64,000 nt of DNA from Linnemannia schmuckeri (GCA_029449235.1 JANATG010000001.1:4526001-4590000), one strand, 5' to 3'; shown: positions 20,200 to 31,190, counted from the first letter of the stretch. Program-made: numbers and translations. The notes: a model not told the origin generated them from the sequence alone.

Positions 20200-21810
20200 T
20201 TCAGTATCCGTGCACAACACGACACGACCCTTGTCTCCTATTCCAGTAAAAAATAAAAACAAAAGAGCAAAACCCCAAAAAATATATGGTACTTTTGTGT
20301 AATGCGATCGTAACCTTTTCTCGTGCCCAGTCGTGCAATTGAGGGTCTACAAACCACCTATGAAGAGATGGGTAAAGTTGAGAAAAGTTCGTTGATCATT
20401 TTTGTACTCATACCCCCGACAGAAGAAGCACATAGAGCTAGTTATACTCAGGTCCCATTTGATCTCTCCCGAGAACTCACCGCGTTATTGTCATGCCTCA
20501 GTTCAGTCCAAGACCATGCCTCCAGACTACGTAGAAGCAAATAAAGAAAGAACGCCCGATAATAACGATCGTAGGACCATATTTTTCTCGTCCGCCTCTG
20601 TCTATTCTCCCACGAGCTTCAGCCTGCTCTTGTTAATTGGACGTTTTTAACTTAGAATTTTATTTACGTATATATTTTTTCAATTGGAGTGAATGACCGC
20701 AAGACCCCCATCAGTCGGAGATTCAATGACGTCATTCGAAAATTTATCATTGGGCGAAAGGTTGCGCTCTTGTTCGCGACTTTGTTTCTTCAGTTCTTAC
20801 ACTTCTTTCGGACCAGAACCAGCATGCAGGAATTAAACACTCTTGGGCTCGTCTCTTACCTAAAGCCGATTACTCTCAGGATCTGAACTTTACGGGCGCC
20901 AGCCAGACAAAGGGGCTCGTCCAGATTTACACTCTTGCGATGAGTTGACAGAAACAAGGCCATGCACGCTCATCACATCTCTCATCCATGAAGGTTTGTC
21001 ACGGTATGGCGGGTCTACATGCAATGTCTTGAATCGCAGACTTGTTCAGAGCTCTGTTCAAATGGCACATGAAAAAAGGAAAAGAAAGAGAAAGTAAGAA
21101 GGATGGTTAGGAAAAGTGTTTTGTGAAAGACGCCGCACATCGCATTCTCACCAACAAACAACTACAAGGGACTCCACGCTGATCATCTATGTCTATCCAA
21201 GAAACCAGGCAGACCAAGTTCGATACATTGAGTCATTTTATCGAGCTGAAGTCTGTAAAGATGTCTACCGCAGTACACCGATCCATTCAGCTCCAGGACA
21301 GACTCACGTTCTGACAGCTTTGTGTCCGCCAAAGAATAAAAGGACGGTCAACTCCCGCACACGATACCGCAGTTCGCACCTTTGACCTAACTCGAATGCT
21401 TACAAACAGTATCACTCAACGTGCAAGGAGAGATGTCCAAGAATTCGAGACGAAGGCCACAAGATTCTCCGTTCAAGGCAGTTGTCCATTGCCAAAAACG
21501 GCTTTGACACACCCCTGCCTACTAGTCCAGCAGAGCCCATCCATTGCAAGGAAGGTCTTCTCTGCTGCTTAGTAGAATGCGCGCAAAGGCGTATGGAAGG
21601 CCGCATAGGATGGCTTTACCGAGTGTACTTTGTCGACACTAATCTCCCTCTGAAAACGAATTGAGACAAGGGGGGCAGCAAGGGAACGATGACTTTATGA
21701 AGGGAGGGTTCTTTGTACTTTCCATTCTGAACATAAACGGCAATCTTGAAAATTTCAAAGCAAGGACGAATGAAAAAGCATTGAGGTGAATGAGCGATGG
21801 TGAAGTGGAG
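20200..21810. other. intergenic before the LINE, nothing recognised
   Basis: About 1.6 kb without a supported gene. Short ORFs at 21116-21385 and 21482-21664 have no motif or plausible start. Confidence 0.4.
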
Positions 21811-21818
21811 TTGGAGGA

Positions 21819-22113
21819 ATGAGTAAACAGCGATACACAGAAAAAACAAAACGGAAGACACGAACGAGGAAGGAGGCTAGTTATAGAGAGAAGGAGAGGA
21901 AAGACAAAAGCAGAGACAAAAAGAAGGCAAAGGAAAGGAGGGAGAGAGAACAAAAGGTGGAAGCCAAGAGGAGAGAGGGGATGGCGAAAGAAGGGCCAGA
22001 GAGTTGAGAGTAAAGAGAGGGAGGAAGGAGGTGAACTGAGAGTAGAGGGAAGGAGGGAGAGAGGAAAAGCGAAGGAGAGGAGAGAAGTAGAGAAGTAAAG
22101 AAGAAAGAAGAGG
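21819..22113 (+). repeat. purine-rich tract flanking the LINE 3' end
   Basis: About 300 bases of almost pure A/G on the plus strand (GGAGGGAGAGAGGAAAAGCG and the like). The LINE A tail abuts it directly at 22114. On the minus strand it reads as a long open pyrimidine frame, which artificially extends the last LINE frame to 21639. Confidence 0.7.
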
Positions 22114-22127
22114 ATTTTTTTTTTTAT

Positions 22128-25100
22128 TAGTGGCTTGTGTCCGTAGACATGATTATTTTGTGCAATAGTTTTGTGTATTTCTTTTTTGATGTTTTTGGAG
22201 ATATCGTCCCAAGACTGGGTCTGATCATGCAAAAAGAGGGTGATGTTGGCTGTGTGGACCCCAATCAGGCAACATGCTAAGAGTTGAGGAGCGGAGATGT
22301 TGTACTCGGGTTTGATGGAGAACTCAGGAGACGTGAAAGAGAGGAGCGAGTGTAAATCCTCGTCCGACCAGAGGGGCTTGTCGGTATATTCCTTCAGCGT
22401 GGACTGCCATGCCAGATATTTGGCAGAGCACTGAAAGACGTAGTGATTCTTGTCTGCTCTCTGCTCTCTACATCCCCGCATTACGCACTTTGGGTCTTGA
22501 TTCCAGCGGTGAGCACGGAGTGTGCCACATGGAAGAATGTCTCGCTTGTATCGCCACCATATTGTGCGGGCTCTGTGAGGAATCTTTGCACGCCAGAACT
22601 TGTGCCATTGGGATGCAGATCCCTCCTCAGAGCGGGACGTTGATACAGTGGGGGACGGGTCTGTCCCTGGTAGCGGGGAGGAGGATAGGAAGTGCCGTAG
22701 TTGTTTGGTGGTAGCAGAGCTAAAAGTCACAATGCTCTTGCCGACTCCATAGAGTACTATGGACAGCACTCGTTGTTGGATCCGGTCGCCTACCAGTCCC
22801 ACCGGCGGGTCCTGTATCACAGTAAGATAGGCCTGCGACATACTCCTGATTTTTGATTGGACGAGTTGGGAGACCAGACTTTCCCGTTCCTGCTTCAGTT
22901 TGCTTGTCAGCTCAGGCTTATTAGTCACTCGGTACTTGTTGCTCTTGTCTATGGTCAACATGAACAAATCACCGATTCGAGTTTTAAGTGGGGGTACGGT
23001 GTTATCAGCGGACGGAAACCACCATTCGACTGGGGAAGCCGCAAAGGTGGATGAATCTGGGGGACTGGCTTTGGTAATAGATGCCTTGAGGGAGGGCAGT
23101 TTGGTGGCTGCAACCACCATACGCTGGAGACTGGGGAATCCGGCTAGCATAGAGCGGTATGGGATATCTTCCGGTGCAACAACAAAGGCGAGGCGATGCG
23201 TCGAATTAGTCCGCCACTGAATGATATCCAGAGCAATATCCTTTCCCTAGGACGCCGTGGAGGAAACCGCATTACGGAGATGTTTGAGCTGGAAGACCTG
23301 GAACTGGGTGGCAGGGTCAATTACACCTAGTCCGCCCTTGTGACGTGGAGAGGTGATAGTACTCCATGCCGCTGCTGGCTTGAAGTTGCAGACAAACGCA
23401 GTGATAATCTGTCGAACTCTGGATAGGAACTAAGTGGGAAAAGGAACCACCCACGCGAGGTGCCAAAGGCGTGATAGAATGAGGGCGTTGACAATGGTGG
23501 CCCTGCCCAGGACTGATAGGGTGCGAGAAGAGTGTATGTCGAGACCTGCTTTGATTTTGGCGTAGATCTTGTCCCAGAATGTCTTCTCCTGATCCTTGCC
23601 AAAGAAGATCGGGAAACTCAAGTAGGTCAGCGCATCCTGGGAGGTGGAGTCATGCCATTGAATATCAAGGGCCATTAGATGACCCTTGAGTTGCGGGTCG
23701 GCCGAGCGAGACATAGGGAATGCAATGGTTTTGTTAAGGTTGACCTTGGCATTCGAGGCCCGACCGTAGAGGGTAAGCGCGTCATCGAGAGCCTCCCATT
23801 CCGTCACCGAGGAGACTAGTGCCAGTAAATCGTCGGCATAAGCCCCGTGCTTCACCGATTGCTGTCATGCTGGGATCGTGATTCCCTGGACCTCTGGAGA
23901 TGACTGGATGTATGCCAGAAGCGGCTCAAAGGCGAGGTTGAAAAGAAGTGGTGACAGGGGGTCTCCTTGTCGAAGACCTCTGGATTGTGTGAAGGGGTCT
24001 GAAAGAAAGCCGTTAATGTTGAGGGAGATCCTTGTGGAAAAGAAAAGCATTGTGATGCTTCTGACGATTGGGTGAGGGAAACCAAACTTCTTCAGCACCG
24101 CCTCCAGATAAGTCGGATGAACTCTGCCGTATGCTTTCTCTTGATCCAAAAGGATTCCGACATGTTTCAGCTTCCTTGCCCTGCAATAATCCCGTAAGTT
24201 GTTGAGCACCAGTCCATTGTCTGCAATGTGCCGTCCAGCCGTGAATCCCGTCTGGTACGGACCCGTCAAAGTCCTCATGTATGGTTGAATCCGGAGAGTG
24301 AGAATCTTGGTGAATATCTTAGCGTCCGAGTTGATAAGGGATAGGGGGCGCCAGTTCGAGAGACGAGACGCGTCTCCCTTTTTGTAGAGTAGGATCATAA
24401 CAGTTTCCTGCCAGGAAAGAGGAAAGGTCAAATCCAGTAGTGCCTCATTCAATACCGCAAGGAGAAGTATGCGAATCCAGGGGATGTTGATGATATGTCG
24501 GTATAGCTCGAAAGGAAGTCCGTCTCGACCTGGTGCCTTGGAGTGAGGGGCCATGCCTATCGCCTCCTCTAGCTCCTGGTCGCTGATCCTCAAAGTAAGT
24601 CCAACTTTGTCGATGTCTGTGAGTGTAGCTGTTGGAGGGAGGGAGTCTAGAAATAGCTGAGTGGCGTGTTCATCTGACTGGTCGGGGGTATAGAGATGAG
24701 AATAAAAATCAGATGCCACTTGTAGTTGTTCTTCCGCCGTCGTAGTAAGGTCGTTTGTAGTGGGATTGTGAAGGGCTGGGACGAGTCTCTTTTTGAATCG
24801 CTGGACAATAGCTCTGAAAAGTATCTTGTACTGGCCTCGCCTTTCTCTCGCCAGGTGGTGCCTGATCGTAATGCATACGTATCTAGTTCCTCCGTTGTCT
24901 GATGCTGAAGAAAGATTTCCAGCGCCTCGAGTTCCTGCGCCAGGGTAGCCTTTGTCGCTCCAGAGGCACGGGCAAAGTCAGCTAGGAGAGTTTGGCGTGT
25001 GTTGTTGAGTTCCTGAATGGCGGACTGTCGATCCCTTCGTTTGGAGATAGAGGTTTTGATGCAGAAACGTTTGATGTTGTCCTTGATCCTGTCTCAATGT

Positions 25101-25939
25101 TGTTGGTGGTTCTCGAGAGGGAGGGGATCAGCAAGGGTCGAAAGAAAACCATCCAGTTCATCCCGGAAGTTGGCGCTGTCGAGCAATCACGCATTCATAC
25201 GCCATAGTCCCCGGCCCATCTGAGGTACAGTGCTAGGAGTCAGGGTCAGTATCAGCATATCATGGTCTGGAAAAGAAGAACAAAGTTGCTCTGGTATGGA
25301 GACCTGTGAGAGGAGAGAAAAGGAAGAAAAGATATAGTCGATGGTGGTTCGGGTTTTATTCCCAGTGTGGGTAAAGGTGGTATTGGGAATAGTATGGGGG
25401 GGGGGGGGGCGTGATGCAGTCTACTAGATGAGAATTAACCCAGTCTTGGAACTCTGGATGTGGTCTGGAGTGATGGTGCTGGTAATTGAGATCACCAAGA
25501 AGGAAAGCGTGTCGAGGAGGGGAGAGGAAGAAAGGAATTGAAAGGCAGTCGAGGAAAAACTGTTTTCTGTCAGTAGGGTTAGCGTCCGCATACATGACAC
25601 AAAAGGTGGCTTCAAAAGATAGGGAGGATGACTTAATGCTGGCAGTTATGACTCTATCATCAAGGGAGGTGGAGGAAGAAATGATAGAGAAGGAGGGATC
25701 ACGAATGAGGAGTGCACAGTGCCTTGTCCACACTGCATCATTGCAATTGAAAATTTGGTTAAGTATTTGTTGCTGGTGGGTGTTCGGTCCTGGGGAGTCA
25801 AATCCCAGTTCTTGCAGGGCCAGGATGCTGTTGTCAGTTTGTCGAAGCCAGTGTAAAAGTTTGACTGGTTGTTGGGGCCAATAGTCCTTTGGAGGTGCTG
25901 CTTGCGCATGCCTCGCACATTCAGTGTCGCTATCCGCAT
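22128..25939 (-). pseudogene. LINE ORF2: endonuclease-reverse transcriptase, broken
   Basis: The ATG at 25939 overlaps the ORF1 stop. Order: APE-type endonuclease (IATLNVRGMR; after a frame change ALQELGF; VMYADANP; LLGDLNY; TTIDYIF; PDHDML), a linker, then reverse transcriptase from about 24720 (APGRDGLPFELY, NWRPLSLIN, LLDQEKAY, GLRQGDPLSPLLFNL, AYADDLL). A zinc-binding region with WHKFW, C-x4-C and H-x4-C-type residues lies near 22650-22400. The catalytic Asp of LDQEKAY and the two of YADD remain. Breaks: a frame change early in the endonuclease, one at the G run 25389-25398, TGA near 23865 and TAG near 23430 inside the transcriptase, and another stop near 23247. The final frame has no stop before the A tail. 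Confidence 0.85.
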
Positions 25940-27564
25940 TAATGTTGAGTACGGGGGGAGCGACGCTTGTTAGTATTCTTGGGTGAGGTTCCCAATGCTT
26001 GAGATACCACCTTCTTCATCGAAGTGAGCAAGCCATTTTGGGAGGAGTGAAGTGAAACGTCATAGACTTGGGAAAGGGTAGGAGAAGATGTGTAAACGGA
26101 TGAGTGGTCGTCGGGATACTCGCTGTTAGGATTTTTTCTAGAATAAACGGAATGGGCTCTTCTACCTTTCAGCGATTTAGTTGATCGAGTCGATCTTATA
26201 TAAAAGGCCGAACGAGCCGAACGGACTGACTGCGCCGAAGAGGTGGACATTTCGTCAACCTGTCGTTTATTGGGCTTATTTGGTGTCTGTGCACTGGCGA
26301 CGTCGACATCAAGAGCGGCAATCGCAGCAGTCTGTGAGGCTGTGACAGGTGGCAACTCCTCATTCGTGGAAGAGGGAGGCGAGGGGGTTGAATGGGATGG
26401 GGCAGTTGGAGTTGGTGTGAATTTTAAGTTTGTGATCTCAGGGGTAAAGTTAAAAGATGGTGTGGGGACCTGGTCAACGTCCATACCAGAGGGAGTGTTT
26501 GGGACAGGGGATGAAGGAATAGTCTCCGGGACAACTTCAGAGTCCTCAGATGACAGGGAAGTTGCCTCGGGAGCAGTACTCTGAGGAGAAGAAGATGAAG
26601 GAGGAAGGGGAACAGAAGGGTTGGAAGAGGAAGAAGAAGACTTGTCAGCCGAAAGGTCTCTTACAGGCTCCTTACCTTTGCTGGCCTTGTTATCTCTTTC
26701 AGAGAACCTGCTACATTGATATGTGATGTGGCCTGCTGCCTCGCACTTGTAGCAGATCAAAGATAGTCTGCTGGGGCAGCGGTTGAGGATGTGACCGTCC
26801 TGTCTGCAATAGTTACAGAAGGGGGAACTGCCCGCCCATTGAATCCTGACCGGTGCCTTCTGGTGGTGAGGGATCATAAGCGTGCGCTCCATCGAGACAT
26901 CTTCAGGGGTGTAAGCGCCCTTAACGTAGACATAAAATAGGTGGGTGGGTGCAAAAATCGCCTTTGAAGAAGGAAAGGTAGGGATCTCAATCTTGATAAC
27001 CTTGCCCATCTTCTTCTTGGTCTGGAAAAAGTCGATCACTCTTTGATAGAGTAGGTCGCCCGTATCTTGAGAGGACTGGAACTGATAGTTGAAGAATATG
27101 AGTTTGGTGATGATATAGTCCATGAGGGATGAAAGAGGGTGGTGGGGGATGCCTTTGAAGGTGATGGGCTTTGTGGAGAGGGTGGCGGCATCCAGGCGTT
27201 CATGGTAGACCACCTCAATTCGTCGCTGTTTGTCGGGGCAATTGAAGGCGTTGATGCTGATGATGGGCATGGTAAGCTTGGAAGCTTCAATAAGCGTCTT
27301 GTGGGTTGTGAATACCGCATCTAGAAAGTCCCCAACGGGAGTGGTGCTGGGAGCCATGTACGCAATCGCCTTCGGGTTGACAAGTTCCACGCGGGCACCC
27401 TTGTGTTGGGGGGCAATCTTGGCAAGGTGACCGTCAGTGGGATCCTTGAACACCGAGATGAGTCTAGGAGAGGTAATGCTGTTGGTGTTGGCAGCCTTAG
27501 AGGCATAGGAGGGAGGCGGGGGAGTGGGTGAGTCCCCCTCTTGGGGACGGCGCGATTCTGTCAT
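25939..27564 (-). CDS. LINE ORF1, gag-like nucleic-acid-binding protein
   Basis: 541 aa from the ATG at 27564 (MTESRRPQEG); the frame is open to 27678 but starts there with GTG. The N-terminal half has no named motif. Two CCHC zinc knuckles follow: CNYCRQDGHILNRC and CYKCEAAGHITYQC, typical of ORF1/gag proteins that coat the element RNA. After these comes a long low-complexity region rich in Ser, Pro and Thr, then a basic end (NKRRSPRTQH). The stop codon TAA overlaps the ATG of ORF2 as TAATG, which suggests translation coupling. The frame is intact although ORF2 is dead, so decay is recent or ORF1 may have been kept by chance. Confidence 0.85.
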   Translation of the reverse strand: MTESRRPQEGDSPTPPPPSYASKAANTNSITSPRLISVFKDPTDGHLAKIAPQHKGARVELVNPKAIAYMAPSTTPVGDFLDAVFTTHKTLIEASKLTMPIISINAFNCPDKQRRIEVVYHERLDAATLSTKPITFKGIPHHPLSSLMDYIITKLIFFNYQFQSSQDTGDLLYQRVIDFFQTKKKMGKVIKIEIPTFPSSKAIFAPTHLFYVYVKGAYTPEDVSMERTLMIPHHQKAPVRIQWAGSSPFCNYCRQDGHILNRCPSRLSLICYKCEAAGHITYQCSRFSERDNKASKGKEPVRDLSADKSSSSSSNPSVPLPPSSSSPQSTAPEATSLSSEDSEVVPETIPSSPVPNTPSGMDVDQVPTPSFNFTPEITNLKFTPTPTAPSHSTPSPPSSTNEELPPVTASQTAAIAALDVDVASAQTPNKPNKRQVDEMSTSSAQSVRSARSAFYIRSTRSTKSLKGRRAHSVYSRKNPNSEYPDDHSSVYTSSPTLSQVYDVSLHSSQNGLLTSMKKVVSQALGTSPKNTNKRRSPRTQH

Positions 27565-27699
27565 GGGAATGAAGGTTTCTCGTTTCAATGTGGCGATGCA
27601 GAAATAAGAGTTCGTTATTTTGGAGTTGGGACTGCTTTCTGGGCGCGGTTGATGAAGTGAAGAAAGGGAGCACATCACAAAATAGAAAAGAGGAATTGT

Positions 27700-28270
27700 T
27701 TCAAGGCTTCAAAAAAATGGCTAAGCCTTCGATTCGGCTCCCGCAAGAGATAATAAAATTACTCAGTTCGACCAACTGAATTTATGCATGTCCCACAAAC
27801 CAGGACAGAGGAAGTCGTGTCCCTCCTTGGAGTTAAATCCCATTTCACTTTCGTGCTCCAAAGGTTAAAAAAGGTAGCATTGTCGGGGCCCAAATAAACG
27901 TATGTTCCTGATTTTCTTTGTACTGCTTCTTAGGCTAAGAAGTTTATACTTTCTACCAAAAAAAACCTTGTTTGTCTGGAGCACTGGCATTTTTTTGATA
28001 GACGTGGAAATATCCCTTCAGCCGACCCCTTATGGTTGACTGGAATAATAAATGGAAGCTTGTGCGTGCTCGTCACCCATCCCCTTAGTCGCGCTGTGTG
28101 GTCATTTTTTGTCCTTAGCCCGCTGGGGGGCAAAATTCTATTTCTGTTTCCTCCGCTTGGACCTCTGATCAAAGGGAAATGTGCCCCTTCTCCCGTGTAT
28201 TGATATGGGCATAGGAAAAGGATGTCTCTTGGTGGCGCGTTACGACGACCACATTTTTCTCTACACTCTC
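27700..28270. other. intergenic, upstream region of the 28428 gene
   Basis: Contains possible 5' leftovers of the LINE and the promoter region of the next gene. No gene recognised; the minus-strand ORF at 27930-28388 has no motif. Confidence 0.4.
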
Positions 28271-28275
28271 CTTCA

Positions 28276-28283
28276 TATAAAAA
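28276..28283 (+). promoter_or_regulatory. TATA box of the 28428 gene
   Basis: TATAAAAA about 150 bases before the ATG, followed by a CT-rich leader. Confidence 0.6.
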
Positions 28284-28427
28284 GGCGACCCTTCTCACTC
28301 TTTTTTTTTCTTCGACAACGTCTCCTACAACAACACCAACTCCAGTCTTCTCTTCTACACTCTCTCTCACAACACGCTTCCTACACAATCTCAGCCTTCA
28401 CCCTTCCTTCAACAAAAACAAAGGAAA

Positions 28428-29009
28428 ATGCGCTTCACTACCACCGTCGCTTCTGCATTGGCTCTCATCCTCGCCGCCACAACCGCCACCGTCTCGGCCC
28501 AAGGTTTCTCTGCAGGTTGCAGCACCTGCCTCCTCACTGCCGCCCAAGCTGTGTCCCCCGCCTGCAACCAGGCCACCTTTCAAACCACCAACGCTCCCTC
28601 CGAAATGACCCCCCAGGAAAAGGCCTGCTTCTGCCCTCTGTCCTCTGATGCCGATTCTACTTGGATCCAGCAGTGTATCACTCCCGAGGGGTGCGTCGCT
28701 GAGGAAATCTTGCCCTATGGACAGTTGCTAGCTTCCCAGAAGGATGCTATCTGTGCCGATGGCACTGCTCCTCCTCCCTCTCCTGCCACCACTGCCCCTC
28801 CTGCTACTACTTCTGCCCCTGCACCTGTTACCACTACAGCTGCGCCTGCAACCACCTCGGTCAAGCCTTCGAACGCTACCGGTGCAGCCCCTACACCCAC
28901 CAAGCCTGCTGGCAAGAGCGGTGCTGCTGGGTCTCTCTTTAGTTCGTCGAACAAGGCTGTTGCTGGCGCTGCTCTTGCTATTACCTCGGTCGCCGCTCTT
29001 TTCTTGTAA
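28428..29009 (+). CDS. GPI-anchored eight-cysteine surface protein, long Thr/Pro linker
   Basis: 193 aa. Signal peptide to about residue 25 (MRFTTTVASALALIL, ending VSAQ). The cysteine domain spans about residues 30-105: GCSTC, SPAC, ACFCPL, WIQQC, EGC and AIC. Then come about 60 residues of Ala/Pro/Thr repeats (PPATTSAPAPVTTTAA), likely O-glycosylated and acting as a stalk. The end is a classic GPI tail: small residues (SSSNK) then VAGAALAITSVAALFL. It is a typical cell-wall or membrane surface protein design. It lies beyond the LINE but in the same orientation as the rest of the array. Function unknown. Confidence 0.9.
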   Translation: MRFTTTVASALALILAATTATVSAQGFSAGCSTCLLTAAQAVSPACNQATFQTTNAPSEMTPQEKACFCPLSSDADSTWIQQCITPEGCVAEEILPYGQLLASQKDAICADGTAPPPSPATTAPPATTSAPAPVTTTAAPATTSVKPSNATGAAPTPTKPAGKSGAAGSLFSSSNKAVAGAALAITSVAALFL

Positions 29010-29158
29010 GATTGGGGTCTACTCTTCACACCATCGTACTCTTATATATTGCAGATAATAAAATCTACAGAGAAATAAATTATTGCTGCCGCGCACACGC
29101 AAAAAAATTCCTCGAAAACGAAAAATGAAGGAAATTGGGTATGATTGGGATTAAAATG

Positions 29159-29184
29159 AAAAAAAAAAAAAAAAAAAAAAAAAA
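29159..29184. repeat. 26-base A run
   Basis: A homopolymer in the 3' flank of the 28428 gene. It could be an old retroposon tail, but I see no element attached to it. Confidence 0.7.
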
Positions 29185-29323
29185 GGCACGTGTATACCAT
29201 GGTCTAACAAAAAAGTCACCGCCTTTTGTTTTGTCATATTTGCCACTTGTATTTGTTTTAAACAAAAGATACTCTATTTTGTAGCTGGAGCTAAATGTGA
29301 TGATAAGGTTGTTTTTTTCCTTT

Positions 29324-29733
29324 TCATAAAAGCAGAATAGCAGTCGAGACCACAACGAGAGCGACACCGGCACAGACTGTGTTTAAAGCAACAGCATCCG
29401 AAAAAGAGCAGGCGCAAGGCCGAGGTAGCACTGGCACCGATACTTGCACATGCAGCCTTGATTCCCACAGTCGAGCTATCACTATACAAGGTCTCGATCT
29501 CAGCAGCCGTGCACCCATCGTGCCTAAGTTTAGACCTACTCGTTCTCCTCCCATATGCCATTGCACCCACTGCCACTCTTACGCGTGGAATCCACACGGC
29601 GACAACTGCTACAGGCTTGCCTGCGCCGATTGTTCTTACTACGAGCGGTGCCGGTGCGCGCTTTGGTGGCTCCTCAACTGCCTTGTGTGGTGTCGCTGTT
29701 GTTGTCGTTGTTGCTATCGGTGCCTTATCATGA
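29324..29733. pseudogene. relic(s) of the surface-protein family, tails on both strands
   Basis: On the plus strand a frame ends with a Thr/Ala/Gly-rich stretch (TSGAGARFGGSS) and a GPI-like tail (GVAVVVVVAIGALS, stop at 29731). On the minus strand a frame ends ALNTVCAGVALVVV with a short hydrophobic end and a stop at 29324, and an overlapping minus frame has GCTAAEIETLYSD and KAACAS, resembling the region before the last cysteine at 28428. Neither strand has an intact cysteine domain. One or both may be remains of array members; chance cannot be excluded for one. Confidence 0.4.
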
Positions 29734-29739
29734 GTACAA

Positions 29740-30085
29740 GAGTGAAAAGATAAATCCGTCTAGGTCTATCGGACATGTCTCTTTTTCTGTACATTTTCCT
29801 TCTCAGTTTGCCTTTATCTGATTATCATCTGCAAGTCGCTAATTATAAAGCAAAAGGATGTAGCAAAGTGGAGAATGCTCTCAGATTAAGTTGTGGCTTG
29901 TCACTTAAGTTCTTGCGGAGCAATTCAATGCCTCAAGTAAACTTAATTTGACAAAGGCTGCATTGTCGTCTCTCTTTCTTTATCTTGTCATTCCTTAATC
30001 CCCTATTTTCTTCCCTCCTTCCCAAATATTACTCCTCCGTTTCCACCTCACTTTTTCCGACCCTTTATCTCACCTACTCGTTCTA
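29740..30085. other. intergenic, upstream region of the 30091 gene
   Basis: No gene. A strongly CT-rich leader (29970-30085) precedes the ATG; I see no clear TATA box. Confidence 0.45.
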
Positions 30086-30090
30086 CTAAG

Positions 30091-30591
30091 ATGCATCTCT
30101 TTGAGTCTGTTCTCGTACTAAAACTAGCCACCACTTTCACCCTCTTCCTCCTTATCACACTCCTATCCTCCACCTCCTCCATTCAACAAGCCTCCGCCGC
30201 AAACGATGGCACAGGTTCATACCTCGCCTGTGTCAGATGTCTCAACGACGCCGCCGGCACCAAATCCTCCTCCTGCTCCAAAGACCCCAACTTTTCCGTC
30301 GCCAACTGGAAGTCCAACACCACTACCATGACCGATCAAGAGAAGCCCTGTCTCTGTGGATTAGTTGGAGAAGACGAGTTTTGGGTGAGGGCGTGTATTG
30401 CCAAACCACCATCTGCGTGCTCGGGACAGGAGAGTTTCACGACGGGGTTTTATGATGCGCTGGGAAGCTATAAGGCTATTTGTCCTGCCGCAACGGGAAG
30501 TAGTGGGGGAAATGGTGGTGTGAAGTCGGGCAAGGCGTTGTCTTGGGTCGTCACCTTATTAGGTGGCGTTGTGTCGCTCGCTCTGCTGTAA
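30091..30591 (+). CDS. GPI-anchored eight-cysteine surface protein, last of the array
   Basis: 166 aa. Long hydrophobic leader (residues 8-28, LKLATTFTLFLLITLL) with cleavage probably near SAAND. Family cysteines: LACVRC, SSC, PCLCG, WVRAC, SAC and AICP. N-glycosylation site NTT in the middle. A short Gly/Ser linker leads to the tail LSWVVTLLGGVVSLALL, consistent with a GPI anchor. Same strand and order of motifs as the members at 13280, 14579, 17741 and 28428, but with no obvious TATA box. Function unknown. Confidence 0.88.
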   Translation: MHLFESVLVLKLATTFTLFLLITLLSSTSSIQQASAANDGTGSYLACVRCLNDAAGTKSSSCSKDPNFSVANWKSNTTTMTDQEKPCLCGLVGEDEFWVRACIAKPPSACSGQESFTTGFYDALGSYKAICPAATGSSGGNGGVKSGKALSWVVTLLGGVVSLALL

Positions 30592-30599
30592 TTTCGAAG

Positions 30600-31185
30600 T
30601 GGGAAATAAAGCGAGAGTTAACAGTGTGTCTTGTTTTCTTCTTTTCTCCGTCCGTCGAGTGTTATTGCTTGTTTATTTGTTTGTCCGTTGGAGCTTGGAG
30701 TCGCTCTCCTCACATTGCAAACCGGGCGTCAAAATGAGAGAACAGGACTGGTTTTTTTTTTTTGAAGGACGAGGAGGCGCAATCGCAGTATGGTTGAGCC
30801 AGCCACGGTATTACAGTCGAACGCTATCCACTTCATCTTACATGAACTCCCTTTGTTCCATCCCAGATAATACCGGCGATCACCAGCATAGGTTATCGTT
30901 CAGGGTATCCTCTCAAATTCTCTCGTAGAATTTAGTATCATTCCCTGACTGATAAAACCTGAAACTGTCTGGAACCAAGAGCCTTCCAACCAATCAAAGC
31001 AGAGACAAGAAATTAAAAAAAAAATGTCCATGCACTTGCTTGCCGACTCATCCATTTCCTTCCTTTCTTTTTTTTTGGTTCGTTCATTCACCCATCCCTC
31101 CGCATTCACCAACACATCCTTCACAAGAATCCCTTTTTCCTTCTCTGACCTTGTATCCTACACATACCCGCACACCCATAACGAC
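30600..31185. other. intergenic, nothing recognised
   Basis: 3' flank of the previous gene and upstream region of the Sel1 gene at 31191. The minus-strand ORF at 30900-31124 is a shadow. Confidence 0.4.
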
Positions 31186-31190
31186 AATCA

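Larger units (their letters stand above)
22114..27687 (-). mobile_element. non-LTR retrotransposon (LINE), inactive
   Basis: The element reads right to left: ORF1 with two zinc knuckles, ORF2 with endonuclease, reverse transcriptase and a Cys/His region, then an A tail (T run at 22114-22125 on the plus strand). The domain order and TAATG junction between ORFs fit the L1/Tad-like group. A 7-base AAGAGGA occurs both just left of the A tail (22107-22113) and at 27688-27694, a possible target-site duplication that would set the 5' end near 27687. ORF2 is broken by frameshifts and stops, ORF1 is intact. It lies antisense within the surface-protein array and separates 19.3 kb from 28.4 kb. Confidence 0.85.

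Noticed and set aside
21639..22113. C-terminal extension of the last LINE frame (Leu/Ser/Pro-rich)
   Set aside because: It is the translation of a purine tract beyond the LINE A tail, on the pyrimidine strand. The element ends at 22114.
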